This document shows, piece after piece, positions 8,383 through 17,841 of a DNA stretch of 64,000 nt (the first letter of the stretch is position 1; each line of letters begins with the position of its first letter). The position numbers and the translations under genes are program-made. The notes under the pieces are model-generated. The model was not told the DNA's origin. It ran no database searches and worked only from the letters and a program-made list of their open reading frames with translations. Source of the DNA: Micromonospora sp. Llam0 (GTDB lineage: Bacteria > Actinomycetota > Actinomycetes > Mycobacteriales > Micromonosporaceae); contig NZ_RJJY01000001.1 in the NCBI RefSeq assembly GCF_003751085.1, positions 5,642,001-5,706,000 on the forward strand. The letters run 5' to 3'.

Positions 8383-8790
8383 GACACGTTCCTCCTTCAT
8401 GGAGACATGCGATGGTGGCGGCCTGTCAGGTGGGCTGCCGGAAGAGGGAAAGAGCGGCCGTTTCGCCGGCCGCGGCGGTGGTTCTGGCGCCCTGGCCCGG
8501 GGCGCCGGGCGTGCTCGTCCGCCGTCGGGGTGCAGCGGCGGGCGGCAGCGGCCGGGATCCGGTACCTGTCCAGGCGTGACGCTCGGGAGAGGCACCGGTG
8601 TCGGCAGGTGTGGTGAGCTGGGCCGTGCCCGGTGACGTCGGGCAGCGCCCGGTGAAGGGCGCGCGCATCCGGAGGACTGCGGGTCCCGGTGGGGTAGGTG
8701 GAGCCGGTCGGGCCAGTCACACGTGCTTGCCTCGGGAGCCGGGAGCGTGGGTGTGCTGGTCCGACCGGATCCGGGTACGGATACGGGGTG
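8383..8790. other. Gene-free stretch
   Basis: About 400 bases between two minus-strand genes. Open frames of 80-107 codons on the minus strand are Arg/Pro/His-rich and lack ribosome sites, so I do not call them. It should contain the promoter of the gene starting at 8382. Nothing else was recognised. Confidence 0.45.
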
Positions 8791-9528
8791 TCAGAGGGTG
8801 ACCGCGACTAGCCGCTGGGCGTCGTCGAGGGTGCCCAGGTAGCGGTTGGCCTGCTCGAGGAAGGTGACCCGGTGGGCCATGGTGTCGCTCGCGGGTGCCA
8901 ACTGGTTGCCGTCGAGGGTGAGTAGTGCGTCACCGACGATGGCGGTGCTGGCGCTGTAGTGCTGGTAGGCCATCTGGCCTGCCTGGTACATCTCCAGCTC
9001 GGCGAGGGCCAGCGGCGCGCCCGAGTAGAGGGCGTTGTGCATTCGCATCGCGTTGACGCGGGGCTGGTTCCAGAAGTCGGCACTGGCCTTGTCGAGGGGG
9101 TACTTGGCCGGGTCGGCCAGGTGCCGGGCCTCGTAGACCGGCCACGGGTTCGCCGGTTTGGTGCCGTGCACGGCCCGCTGCCACCACTGGTGGCGGATGC
9201 CCGCGCCCATCCCGGCGGCGTGGCGCATGCCGGTCAGGTCGAGCAGTCGGGCGGGTCCGCCGGCGCAGTAGGCCGGGCGGCCCTTGCGCAGGTCGATCAT
9301 CGACCGGCGCTGCCAGAGGTGCAGGGTGCCTTTGGCCCAGAAGCGGGCCTGCAGGCTGCCGTGGACGCCGAGGTGCCGGTCGAGTTGGCGGCTCGATAGG
9401 GCCTCGCTGGGTAGTTCGTCGGCGACGCAGACGACCATCGTGCGGATGGTCGCGGCGACCGCGGTGGCGGCGTTGCCGTTATTGGCGTTGGTGGCGTTGC
9501 CGGGGTTGGGGTTGGGGATTGCGGCCAC
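8791..9528 (-). CDS. Hypothetical protein, helix-rich
   Basis: A 245-residue protein with a GTG start (9528) preceded by GAGGAGGA. An Asn/Ala/Thr-rich N-terminal 25 residues is followed by a long helical region with several Trp residues (RFWAKGTLHLWQRRSM, HQWWQRAVHGTKPANPWPVYEARHL). No enzyme motif is visible. It lies immediately downstream of the TGTCAG-rich 9.8 kb intergenic region and is therefore a candidate target of whatever binds there. No family recognised. Confidence 0.65.
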   Translation of the reverse strand: MAAIPNPNPGNATNANNGNAATAVAATIRTMVVCVADELPSEALSSRQLDRHLGVHGSLQARFWAKGTLHLWQRRSMIDLRKGRPAYCAGGPARLLDLTGMRHAAGMGAGIRHQWWQRAVHGTKPANPWPVYEARHLADPAKYPLDKASADFWNQPRVNAMRMHNALYSGAPLALAELEMYQAGQMAYQHYSASTAIVGDALLTLDGNQLAPASDTMAHRVTFLEQANRYLGTLDDAQRLVAVTL

Positions 9529-9945
9529 GACGGGTCCTCCTCGGATCTCGGGGCGTGCGATGGCACGCGGGAGTGGCCGGCCCACTGGGTGCATGGGTCG
9601 GTTCGGGAAGGGCAGGGGTGGTGCGAGATGGTGCGGGTGGTGGGGTGCGACCTGCCGGTCGCCGCGCGGCGCGGGTGCCGACCGGCCCGAGGGCGGGTGG
9701 GCGTGGCGCGCCGCTGGGTGCGGCGGTGGGTGGTCAGGTGGGACCGAACCGGGGTGGAGATGTATGTAGGGGTGGTGTGTTGCCGAAACGGTAGCGGCCT
9801 GATCTGTCAGGGCCGCGTCTGCGCGATCAGCCGCGCGGCGCGTTGACCTGCACTGTCAGACCTTCATCGATGATGGTCGCCGTGTTGTCAGATTCGGAGA
9901 ATCTGTCAGCGGTGCGTCTGCCGGTGCTGGCAGACGGGTGTCGCT
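9529..9945. other. Intergenic region with clustered TGTCAG motifs
   Basis: A 417-base region upstream of the gene at 8791-9528. It is less GC-rich near 9750-9800 (GAGATGTATGTAGGGG). It contains the TGTCAG cluster listed separately. No credible ORF is present. Confidence 0.5.
9805..9909 (+). repeat. TGTCAG direct-repeat cluster
   Basis: TGTCAG occurs in the same orientation at 9805, 9854, 9886 and 9904. The second copy is part of GTTGACCTGCACTGTCAG (9842-9859), which recurs almost unchanged at 10993-11010 and 19538-19555 on the other strand. The density and shared flanks suggest a protein-binding site; the protein is unknown. Confidence 0.55.
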
Positions 9946-10896
9946 TCAGGTGTCGGCGAACTCGTCGCCGGTGACGCCCACGTCGGGCCATTGCTCGCCG
10001 GATGGGTCGGGGTAGTCGTCGGGTCCGGGGTCGCTGGGCAGCTCGTGCAGGTGCCGGCGGTGCGACGGGTCCGAGGTCAGCGCCCAGACCGGTCCGGCGG
10101 GGTTGTCGCCGTGCACGGAGACGGCGACCGGCATCCGGGTGGGCACGTCGTGCAGGATTCGCAGCAGGCTGGTTTCCCGGCGCTGGTGGGGTACCCAGAG
10201 CAGCACGGGGAATCGGGGTCCCGCGTAGCGGGCCAGGTTCTCGTAGCCGCGTAGTTTGGCCACGACGCGGGCGAGGTCCTCGGTGTCGCGGTCGTGCTCG
10301 AGGAAGAACCCGACGGTGCGGCCGGCGGCGTGCCAGATGCCGTGCCCGTCGGGGTACACGTCGATCCTGCGTTGTCCTTCGGGTGTGCGTTTGGTGCCGC
10401 TGTAGGCGGCGGTCGCGTGCTGCTCGGACCACCAGCGCAGCAGCCTGCTGTCGGGCTGGGTGCGGGTGTGGGCGTGCAGGTCGACGAAGAACTGGTTGAC
10501 GCCGAGTAGGTGGGCCAGCCGCCGGCTGTGCACGATCCGTTCGGCGCGGTCGATGCTGGACCGGGGCGCCTTGAGTCCGAGGTTGTCGGGGTCGGCGTAC
10601 GCGGTCGGGTGGCGGCGCAGCCCGACCGGGCCGAGGGTGTACAGGTAGGAGGTTTCCGGGGTGCCGTCGGCGGCGGCCCAGGCGAAGCGGTGCAGCACCT
10701 GCAGCCGGTGCAGGATCGTCAGCCGCTGCTGCGCGGTACGCCTGGCGGTGAACAACGCCCGGTGGATCTGGTCGGTGGACAGCAGGTAGTGCTCGGCCAG
10801 CCAGGACATGAGCAGACGGTCACGAGGGGTCAGACGACGGTAGACCGACAGCGGGTCCGGTCTGGTCGACGGGAGTGGAACACGGCGGTACACCAC
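9946..10896 (-). CDS. Replication-relaxation family protein (possible relaxase-like function)
   Basis: A 316-residue protein matching the actinobacterial replication-relaxation (Replic_Relax) family. Its N-terminal winged HTH (LTPRDRLLMSWLAEHYLLSTDQIHRALFT..RTAQQRLTILHRLQVLHRF) is followed by a nuclease-like region with the FFVDLHAHTRTQ, RRIDVYPDGHGIW and GFFLEHDRDTEDL motifs, the last two containing Asp/Glu residues in a PD-(D/E)XK-like arrangement. The GTG at 10896 has an AGGAGC site close by. Members sit beside VirD4-type ATPases in ICEs and may process or recognise the transfer origin. Here it lies about 110 nt downstream of the coupling ATPase. Family is clear, biochemical role is not. 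Confidence 0.85.
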   Translation of the reverse strand: MVYRRVPLPSTRPDPLSVYRRLTPRDRLLMSWLAEHYLLSTDQIHRALFTARRTAQQRLTILHRLQVLHRFAWAAADGTPETSYLYTLGPVGLRRHPTAYADPDNLGLKAPRSSIDRAERIVHSRRLAHLLGVNQFFVDLHAHTRTQPDSRLLRWWSEQHATAAYSGTKRTPEGQRRIDVYPDGHGIWHAAGRTVGFFLEHDRDTEDLARVVAKLRGYENLARYAGPRFPVLLWVPHQRRETSLLRILHDVPTRMPVAVSVHGDNPAGPVWALTSDPSHRRHLHELPSDPGPDDYPDPSGEQWPDVGVTGDEFADT

Positions 10897-10992
10897 AGAT
10901 GCTCCTAGGCGGGTGCACGGTGCCCTCCTATCGGAGGGGTGTCTGAGGCGGCGGGAGGCGCCCGGCAGGGCGGAAAGCGGCCACGTGCGGCA

Positions 10993-11022
10993 CTGACAGA
11001 GCAGGTCAGGACGGTCTGTCAG
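10993..11022 (-). repeat. TGACCTGCTCTGTCAG-type site
   Basis: On the minus strand 11010-10993 reads CCTGACCTGCTCTGTCAG; a further TGTCAG lies at about 11016 on the plus strand. It overlaps the end of the VirD4-like gene and lies about 100 nt upstream of the replication-relaxation start. It is one of four copies of the 11-mer TGACCTGCTCT in the window. Confidence 0.5.
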
Positions 11023-13639
11023 GCCCGGATTCGGGGTGGCGACGCGACGGGTCACGCGACGGTGTGCCCGCAGCGGTCCGCGACCGGCCGGAACCGCCGG
11101 TGTCGTCACCGCCGGTCGGGGCGGGTCCGCGGCGGCGGGAGCGTTCCTTCTTCTCGCGTTTGGTCAGCCGTTGGACGAGTTCGTCGATGGCGCTGGTGTC
11201 CTGCTCGGGCACCGCTTGCGCGGCTGCCTGGCGGATGGCGGTGGCCTCACCGACGATCGGGCGCGGCGGGCGGGTGCGCATCGTGAACGCGGGTGTCTGC
11301 CGGCCGGCGACGACGAGGCGGGCGACCGCGGTGTACGCGTCGAGGTGTGACAGGTCGTGCTCGTCGAGTTCCGGCATGGTGTGCCGGGCGAGGACTCGTG
11401 CGTCCTCGGGGCTGACGGTGAAGTACACCTTGTTGCGGGCGTTCGCGCTGACCGCGGCCAGCAGGTCGCGAGGAAACTGGGCCAGGTCCTGGTGGGCGAG
11501 GGTCATCGCGAGGCGGTATTTACGGGCTTCGGCCAGCATCGTGTCCAGGCTGGAAGCGAGGGTGAGGAAGTTCTGGCACTCGTCGAGCACGATCTGGGCG
11601 TCGCGGCGTTTCTCGATCGGGATGCCGGCGCGGGCGGTGGCGGCCTGCCACACCTTGGCCAGGATCAGGGAGCCGAGGAGCCGGCTGGTGTCCTCGCCGA
11701 GCACGCCTTTGGGGATGCGCACGAGCAGGACGCCGCCGTCGAGCACCTTGCCCATGTCGAAGCTGGACCTGGGGTAGCGCATCGCCCTTTTCACGAAGTC
11801 CCGCAGCAGGAAGGCGCGTAGCCGGGCGAGGACCGGGCCGATGACCTGGGATCGCAGCGCTGGGGTCATCTCGTCGTACCAGCCCCAGAACCCGTCAAGG
11901 CCTTCGGGGTCGTCGAGCGTGGCGGTCATTTCGGACCGGAACTGCGCTGAGGTCAGCAGCGGTGGGATGTGCTGCAGGGTCACGTTTGCGTGTTTCAGCA
12001 GGGTCAGGCAGGACACCCGCATGACGTCGTCCATGCGCGGCCCCCAGGCTTTGACGAAGATGCTGCCGAAGATGCTGACGAGGTTGTCGGTGATGAGGTC
12101 GTGGTCTTGTCCTTCGAGGGGGTTCAGCGTGGGCGGGTTGGGCTGGTCGGGGTCGAACAGCACCACCCGCTGCGCCACGGACGCGGGCAGCCGGTCGAGG
12201 ATGTCGGTGACGAGGTCGCCGTGCGGGTCGATCACCACGGTGCCCCGTCCGGCGAGGATCCCGTCGATGATCATGGCGGCGAGCAGGGTGGTCTTCCCGG
12301 AGCCGGTGGAGCCCACCATGTGCGTGTGGTAGCGGGCGTCCGGGACGGCCAGGGCGACCGGGTGGCCCCCGATCTCGGCGTCGCCGAGCACGGTGACCGA
12401 GCGGCCGCCGGTCGGCACCGCGACCGGGGCCGGCATCGACTTCGCCCTCGCGCGGTCGAGGCCGGGCACGGCCAGGTCCTGCGGCAGCGCGGCGAGCGCG
12501 GCCAGTTCGGGGGTGGCGGTGAGGAAGCCGGGGCCGAGCCGGCGGGCGGCCAGTACCGCGACCGGGTGCGGCATGCGGGTGCGGTGGGCGAGCCGGTTGC
12601 GGCCGGAGTGCACGGCGAAGCTGGACGCGATCGCGTCGGCGATTCCGCGTAGCCGGTTGTCCGGCCGGGAACCCGAGCGGTGGTTGGTGGAGGCGACCGC
12701 GTAGCGGATGCCGGTTTCCCACAGCACGTGGCTGGTCTTGTCGAGGATGGCCCGCACGTCGCGCTCCACCGTGGGGTCGCGCCGGGTCGCGGCGCTGTTC
12801 GACGTGCCGCGACCCCGCGTGGAGGGTCCCGGCTGGAAGGCCTCGATGAGCCAGAGCAGCGGGGCGGCGGGGTTGAGCGCCGGGATGGCGGTCTTTCCTT
12901 GGCGTAGCCGTCCGGCGGCGCGGCGGGCCCGGGTGGTGCGGCGCGGGGAGGCTGGTCGGGCCAGGATCTGCACGCAGGCGTACTCGCCGTGGCGTAGTTG
13001 GGCGCCGGCGGCCATCAGGGCGCGCAGCGGGTCGGCGTCGTGGTCGGTGCGCAGTGGCAGCCATTCGGCCGCCGTCGGGGACAGGTAACCGCCGGTGGCC
13101 GCGACCGCGTCGGCGGGGACCGGGTTGGCGGCGTCGGTGGTGGTGCAGGCGGCGCCGGGCCAGGCGCCGCGCACGGCGGCCTCGACGGCGCCTTTCGGGA
13201 CGGTGCCGGGCACCCAGACCGACACCAGCAGGTGCCGGCCGGCCCAGGTGTACTGCCAGGCGACGTGCGGGGTGCCGTACAGCAGCCGCCGCCACCGTGC
13301 CGGGGTGAGTGTGCCGGCGAGGTTGGCTAGGAACGACGCCGAGCTGTGCGGGTCCACCTGCGGGGGCGGGGCGATGGTGACCAGGCGGGCGCCGGTGGCG
13401 TGGTGGCGGTGCCGCCACGAGGCGAGCAGGTTGCGGCCGGCGATCCACGCCACCAGGGCAGCGGCGGCGACGGCGGCCAGCCAGGGCCGGTGTACGGCCC
13501 AGACGCCGGCCTGCCACACCCACAGCGCGGGCGGTGACAGGTCGGGTGCGGGGGCGGCGAGCAGTTCGGCGGCGGCCCCGGGCTGGGCGGGCGCCGCGTC
13601 GGTCACCAGGTGCAGCTGTTCCAGGGGTAGGGGTTTCAC
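11006..13639 (-). CDS. VirD4/TraG-type coupling ATPase
   Basis: An 877-residue type IV secretion coupling protein. Two closely spaced hydrophobic stretches (about residues 36-68) anchor it in the membrane. The ATPase has Walker A GSTGSGKTT (about residue 445), an FDPDQPNPPTLNPL segment and Walker B IVLDECQNF (about residue 680), followed by MTLAHQDLAQFP, typical of the TraG/TraM/VirD4 class. The last 80 residues are basic and disordered. The GTG start overlaps the VirB4 stop (GTGA). It should recruit the DNA-protein complex to the conjugation pore. Intact, high confidence. Confidence 0.93.
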   Translation of the reverse strand: MKPLPLEQLHLVTDAAPAQPGAAAELLAAPAPDLSPPALWVWQAGVWAVHRPWLAAVAAAALVAWIAGRNLLASWRHRHHATGARLVTIAPPPQVDPHSSASFLANLAGTLTPARWRRLLYGTPHVAWQYTWAGRHLLVSVWVPGTVPKGAVEAAVRGAWPGAACTTTDAANPVPADAVAATGGYLSPTAAEWLPLRTDHDADPLRALMAAGAQLRHGEYACVQILARPASPRRTTRARRAAGRLRQGKTAIPALNPAAPLLWLIEAFQPGPSTRGRGTSNSAATRRDPTVERDVRAILDKTSHVLWETGIRYAVASTNHRSGSRPDNRLRGIADAIASSFAVHSGRNRLAHRTRMPHPVAVLAARRLGPGFLTATPELAALAALPQDLAVPGLDRARAKSMPAPVAVPTGGRSVTVLGDAEIGGHPVALAVPDARYHTHMVGSTGSGKTTLLAAMIIDGILAGRGTVVIDPHGDLVTDILDRLPASVAQRVVLFDPDQPNPPTLNPLEGQDHDLITDNLVSIFGSIFVKAWGPRMDDVMRVSCLTLLKHANVTLQHIPPLLTSAQFRSEMTATLDDPEGLDGFWGWYDEMTPALRSQVIGPVLARLRAFLLRDFVKRAMRYPRSSFDMGKVLDGGVLLVRIPKGVLGEDTSRLLGSLILAKVWQAATARAGIPIEKRRDAQIVLDECQNFLTLASSLDTMLAEARKYRLAMTLAHQDLAQFPRDLLAAVSANARNKVYFTVSPEDARVLARHTMPELDEHDLSHLDAYTAVARLVVAGRQTPAFTMRTRPPRPIVGEATAIRQAAAQAVPEQDTSAIDELVQRLTKREKKERSRRRGPAPTGGDDTGGSGRSRTAAGTPSRDPSRRHPESGPDRPS

Positions 13640-15456
13640 AGGTCGTCCTCGTCTTCGTGGTCGTCGATGAGATCGGCGGGGTTTGTGGTGCAGACGGCGT
13701 GTTCCTGTTCGGAGCTGATCGACTCGAAGCCGGTGCGGGCGATGCCCGAGATGAGTAGTCCCTGTCCGGGGCGGGCGCCGAGGAGGAGCCGTCGTTCGCC
13801 GCCGGTGAGGCCGAACGCGTCACCGACCGCGTCGATCGCCTGCGGTGCCTGTTTGAGCAGCACCTGGGTGGCGGCGTTGGACACCACCGCCCGGCCCAGT
13901 TCGGTGCCCAGCACGTCCGCCACGTCCTGGGTGACGACGGTGAGTCCGGCGAACCGTTTGCGGCCGGCCTTCGACATGCGGAACAGGAACCGGGCGCCTT
14001 CGCCGTCGCGCATGAGGAGCCACGCCTCGTCCACGACGACGATGCGCCGTTCCGGTGGTGTCGCCGGGGACCGGGCCTGCCGTGGCAGGTCGACCTGCCG
14101 CCAGATGTGGTCCAGGGCGAGCAGGGTGCCGATGGTGCGTAGCTCGTCGGGCAGGTGCCGCAGGCTCCACACGACGAGGTGTCCGATCGGGGCGTGTGTG
14201 GTGGGTCCGTCGAACAGGTCCTTGAATGAGCCGTCGACCCATGGGGCCAGGCGGGCGGCGAGCTGCGCGGCGGCAGGTTCGGGGTCGGCGTGCAGGCAGT
14301 CGACCAGGTCCCGCAGCAGGGGTGCGGGCCGGGTGTGGGTGGTCGGGTCGGCGGTGATACCGGCCTGCCGGTACACGGCCAGGATCGCCCGGTCCAGCGC
14401 TGCCCGCTCCGCTGGCGGCGGTGGGTGTCCGACCAGTACGGAGATGACGGTGTGCAGGAACAGGCCGCGGCGGGTGAGTACATCCGGGCGGTGGTCCCCG
14501 ACGGGCAGATCGAGGGGGTTGATCTTCACTCCGGCCATGCCGAGCCGGACCACGGTGCCGCCGACCGTCTCGGCGAGCCGCAGGTATTCGTCCTCGGGGT
14601 CCACGATGGCGACCTGGACGCCCTGGTACAGGTTGCGCAGCACCTCCAACTTCACGAAGTAGGACTTGCCTGCGCCGGACCGTGCGAGGACGACGCTGTT
14701 GTAGTTCTCGCGGCTCCACCGGTCCCACCAGACGATCCCGTTGGAGGCGGGGTTGACGCCGTAGAGCACGCCACCGGAGACCGGCGGGTCACCCGGCAGC
14801 GGCGCCGGCAGGTCAGGGCTGGCGAGGGGGAACGCCGCCGCGAGGGCCTGGGTGTCCATGGTGCGCAGCATCCGCAGCGAATCGGTCGCCAGGGGCAGGG
14901 TGGTGGTCCAGCCGGCCAGGTGCCGCCAGGTCGCCGGCTGCACCTCCAGGAGCGTGGATGCGGCGGCGGCCTTCACCTGGGCGCACGCCTCGAGCAGTTC
15001 CTGCTCCGTGCGGGCGTGCACGGTCAGGTACAGGCCGACGCGGAACAGTTTCGCCGCGCCGCGGGCGAGCCGGGCGGCCAGGTCGGCGGCGTCCTCGGCC
15101 GCGGCCTCGACGTACGGGTCGGACAGCCTGCCCTTCTCACTGTCCGCCCGCCGCGAGGACTCCAGCCGGGCCCGCTGGGTACGCAGCCGGGCGGCGGCTG
15201 TCGGGGCGGGCAGCGGGTCGATGTGCAGGGTGACGTCGATCCGTCCGGGGTAGGACAGCAGAGGTTCCAGCCACGCCGGGCCGACTTCGGCCGGATACCC
15301 GGTCACCACCAGGGTGGCCGCGTACCCGTCACCGACCCGCAGGAACCGGGGGGTCACCTCCACCGACGCCGGTGCGACCACGGCGGCCACCCCACTGGTG
15401 GAGGTGGCCGCCGTATCGGGGTCGCGGGCGGCGCGGCGGTGCAGTAGTCGTCTCAT
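13636..15456 (-). CDS. VirB4/TraC-type conjugation ATPase
   Basis: A 606-residue VirB4-family ATPase powering type IV secretion. An N-terminal TraC/VirB4-like domain contains VTGYPAEVGPAWLEPLLSYPGRIDVTLHI. The P-loop ARSGAGKSYF is at about residue 258, with DPEDEY soon after. Walker B RIVVVDEAWLLM is near residue 470 and VTQDVADVL follows. The start ATG overlaps the stop of the PrgI-like gene, and its own stop overlaps the VirD4 start, so the module is tightly coupled. Typical length and no missing motif. Confidence 0.93.
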   Translation of the reverse strand: MRRLLHRRAARDPDTAATSTSGVAAVVAPASVEVTPRFLRVGDGYAATLVVTGYPAEVGPAWLEPLLSYPGRIDVTLHIDPLPAPTAAARLRTQRARLESSRRADSEKGRLSDPYVEAAAEDAADLAARLARGAAKLFRVGLYLTVHARTEQELLEACAQVKAAAASTLLEVQPATWRHLAGWTTTLPLATDSLRMLRTMDTQALAAAFPLASPDLPAPLPGDPPVSGGVLYGVNPASNGIVWWDRWSRENYNSVVLARSGAGKSYFVKLEVLRNLYQGVQVAIVDPEDEYLRLAETVGGTVVRLGMAGVKINPLDLPVGDHRPDVLTRRGLFLHTVISVLVGHPPPPAERAALDRAILAVYRQAGITADPTTHTRPAPLLRDLVDCLHADPEPAAAQLAARLAPWVDGSFKDLFDGPTTHAPIGHLVVWSLRHLPDELRTIGTLLALDHIWRQVDLPRQARSPATPPERRIVVVDEAWLLMRDGEGARFLFRMSKAGRKRFAGLTVVTQDVADVLGTELGRAVVSNAATQVLLKQAPQAIDAVGDAFGLTGGERRLLLGARPGQGLLISGIARTGFESISSEQEHAVCTTNPADLIDDHEDEDDL

Positions 15457-16421
15457 GGCGATGCCTTCCTTCTGCGGGCGGGTGGGGGTGGCGCCCCGGT
15501 GATGACCGCGTCGGGGGCGGCCAGGCCGCCGGGCCGGGGCGGTCGGTACGGGTCGGCGCAGGCCGCGATCGCGGCGGTCGCGGCGTCCCCGTCCAGGGCA
15601 CGGGTGGTCACCCCGAGCCCGGACAGCGACCGGGCCGTGTCATCGGCGCGGCGGCGGGCCGCGTGCCCGCCCGTCCCGCCGGCCGGGGCGCGGGTGACGA
15701 TGAGGACCTGCCTGCGCAGCGGATCACGTCGGTGCGCGAGGTCATGGAGAAAGCGGGCGTGGTCGGCGCAGGCGGCCTCCAACGCCGGGTGCGGCAACCG
15801 GTAGGCCCTCGCCTCCAGACCGGTGGCATGGGAGGCGAGGTCGACAGGCTGCGCGGAGACCACCACCTGCGTCGGCGTCGACAACGAGTTGAGCCAGCGG
15901 CCGAATGTGTCCACCAGGGCCTGCTGCTCGCCGGGAGTCCGCAGGGCGAGGTTGACGGTGGTGGCCGCGACGATCGCCGCCCGGGCGCCGCCGACGCTGA
16001 TCTCACCGTCGTCGCCGATCGCGTCGGCGGGCAGCCGCAGCGGGGCCGGCACCGGGGTCCGTCCCTTCGGCTGCTGCACCCACTCGGGCACCCCGGCCGT
16101 GGATTCTCGCGACGACGCCAGCGCCTTCGGGCCGTGGGAGTGGCGGACCGCGTGCAGCAGCCACACATCCATCGGCAGGCCGTCGCGGCGTCCGACCACC
16201 AGTCCGAATACGACACCGCCGACCAGCACACCGGCGAAGGCGATGACCTGCGGCGCCACCACGGTCCGCAGACTGGTCCACACGAGGTAGAACAGCGCCC
16301 CGGCGACGGCGAGGATGGCCAACTGCCGCCAGGTCAGCCCGTAGGCGACCTTGTCGGGGGCGTCGACGTCGGCGGGCATCCGCGCCCGCTCGGCGGCATC
16401 GATCGCATCGTCTTTGCTCAT
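15453..16421 (-). CDS. PrgI-family/SCO6880-like conjugation membrane protein
   Basis: A 322-residue protein. The N-terminal part (about residues 13-80) has the PrgI layout: RMPADVDAPDKVAYGLTWRQLAIL, then two membrane segments (about 32-49 and 53-76) and VGRRDGLPMDVWLLHAV. The remaining 230 residues are soluble and contain VVVSAQPVDLASHATGLE, as seen in actinobacterial conjugation proteins that extend PrgI. Between the TrbL-like and VirB4 genes this is the expected place for such a protein. It probably tethers VirB4 to the membrane complex. Confidence 0.85.
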   Translation of the reverse strand: MSKDDAIDAAERARMPADVDAPDKVAYGLTWRQLAILAVAGALFYLVWTSLRTVVAPQVIAFAGVLVGGVVFGLVVGRRDGLPMDVWLLHAVRHSHGPKALASSRESTAGVPEWVQQPKGRTPVPAPLRLPADAIGDDGEISVGGARAAIVAATTVNLALRTPGEQQALVDTFGRWLNSLSTPTQVVVSAQPVDLASHATGLEARAYRLPHPALEAACADHARFLHDLAHRRDPLRRQVLIVTRAPAGGTGGHAARRRADDTARSLSGLGVTTRALDGDAATAAIAACADPYRPPRPGGLAAPDAVITGAPPPPARRRKASP

Positions 16422-17341
16422 TTCGTTACCTTTCGGATGGTGGTGAGTCCGGGGACGGCGCCCGCGAGGTGCGGGATGACGACGATCCGCGCGACGGCGC
16501 CGAGAACGTTGGTGCCGCCGCGTCCGCCCTGACCGACCCACCGGCCGACCAGGCCGGGAATCTTCACCGTCGTCCACAGCAGGACGATCACGATGAACAG
16601 GTTCAGCACGCCGCCCGGTTCGAACGGCAGACCGAGCACGGGCAGCATGTGGGAGGCGTCGAGCAGCATCCACTGGCCGGCGGTCAGGGTGAACGCCTGC
16701 GCGGACGGGATCGCCAGGCAGGCGCCGTAACCGCGCCACCACATCCGGGCGACGCCCTCCAACGCTGGGACGGCGTGGCAGGCCAGGGGCAGCGGCGCGA
16801 TCGCGGTCATCACGATCAGGGCGATGAACCGGCCGATGAGCTGGAACGCGGTCATCACGACCAACACGGCGATGACCAGCACGAGGACCAGGAACAGCAG
16901 AGGTGCGGTCGGATCCCTGCCGGTCTCGATGTGGTTGCGTACGGCGGCGAACGTGGTGTCGCCGTCGTAGTTGCCGTCGCTGATCGCCCCGGTCACGGCG
17001 TTGGCGAGGGTGATGAGTTCGCGGCACAGCAGTTGGGAGAAGTGCGCGGCGACGAACCCGACGACCAGTCGGGGCGTGAGGTCCTTGACCGTGTACCGGG
17101 ACCGTTCGTCGCCGCCGGAGACCATCATCATGACCGCGGCGGCGACGAACACCAGGACGAACGCGGTGTCGACGATCCAGATCGACCGGCCGGTCAACGC
17201 CTGTACCTGGGGCAGCGCCGTGACCTGCGGGGTGGTGAGCAGGACATCGGTGATCAGACCGAAGATCGCGGCCAGGCAGGCCAGGACCGCTTCGATCAGC
17301 CAGTCGAGGACCTGGTCGAGGACCGGACCCATCAGAAACAT
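16418..17341 (-). CDS. VirB6/TrbL-like polytopic conjugation protein
   Basis: A 307-residue membrane protein with about six transmembrane segments, including ACLAAIFGLITDVLL, TAFVLVFVAAAVMMMV, LLFLVLVLVIAVLVVMTAF and LFIVIVLLWTTVKIPGL. It also has an IALIVMTAIAPLPLACHAVP loop, a pattern seen in the TrbL/VirB6 class. It should form part of the inner-membrane channel. Its stop overlaps the start of the PrgI-like gene (ATGA). Family assigned from topology and operon position rather than a strong motif. Confidence 0.8.
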   Translation of the reverse strand: MFLMGPVLDQVLDWLIEAVLACLAAIFGLITDVLLTTPQVTALPQVQALTGRSIWIVDTAFVLVFVAAAVMMMVSGGDERSRYTVKDLTPRLVVGFVAAHFSQLLCRELITLANAVTGAISDGNYDGDTTFAAVRNHIETGRDPTAPLLFLVLVLVIAVLVVMTAFQLIGRFIALIVMTAIAPLPLACHAVPALEGVARMWWRGYGACLAIPSAQAFTLTAGQWMLLDASHMLPVLGLPFEPGGVLNLFIVIVLLWTTVKIPGLVGRWVGQGGRGGTNVLGAVARIVVIPHLAGAVPGLTTIRKVTK

Positions 17342-17344
17342 GGC

Positions 17345-17725
17345 TCAGCCCCCGACAACGCCCTGCAGCAGCTGCAGCAGGATCGGGGAGAGCACCGCCA
17401 GGCCGTAGCCAATCAACGCGTTACGTAGCGCGCCCTTTGCCTTCTCGACCTGGCCAGGGTCCCCGCCGGCGGTGGCCCAGTACACCCCCGCGAGGACCAG
17501 GAACAGGGTCGCGAGCCCGGCCAGCAGACCCATGATCAGATTCCGGAGGTTGGTGATGACGACCGGCAGGCTGTTCGCCGCCAGGTAGGCGGCACCGCCG
17601 GGATCGGCCTGTGCAGCGGCCGGAACGGCGACGACCAGGACGACGGTGGAGACCGCCGCGCACACCCGGGCGACGCGGCGGACCGGGGAGAGTTGGACAG
17701 GCTTGTTGATGCGGACGCGGAGCAT
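17345..17725 (-). CDS. VirB2/TrbC-like pilin subunit
   Basis: A 126-residue protein with a signal-like hydrophobic segment ending in an Ala-rich site (VVLVVAVPAAAQADPGG). Two membrane helices follow (NLIMGLLAGLATLFLVLAGVYW and ALIGYGLAVLSPILLQLLQG), the VirB2/TrbC pilin architecture. The start has a GGGAGGTGA ribosome site. It is the first gene of the secretion operon (pilin, TrbL-like, PrgI-like, VirB4, VirD4). The operon promoter should lie in 17.73-18.0 kb, just left of the transposon. Confidence 0.8.
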   Translation of the reverse strand: MLRVRINKPVQLSPVRRVARVCAAVSTVVLVVAVPAAAQADPGGAAYLAANSLPVVITNLRNLIMGLLAGLATLFLVLAGVYWATAGGDPGQVEKAKGALRNALIGYGLAVLSPILLQLLQGVVGG

Positions 17726-17841
17726 GGGTGGTCACCTCCCGCCCCGCCGCCGGTCACCGAAACAGGTGCCGTGCGGGGCGATTGCCAGAGACGGTCGAGG
17801 GACCGCCGCCGAGCGCGAGGCCAGGCATGCCGCACCGCCCC

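Noticed and set aside
11895..14483. Minus-strand frame of 862 codons
   Set aside because: Runs in a different frame through the VirD4 and VirB4 genes, whose motifs are complete in their own frames.
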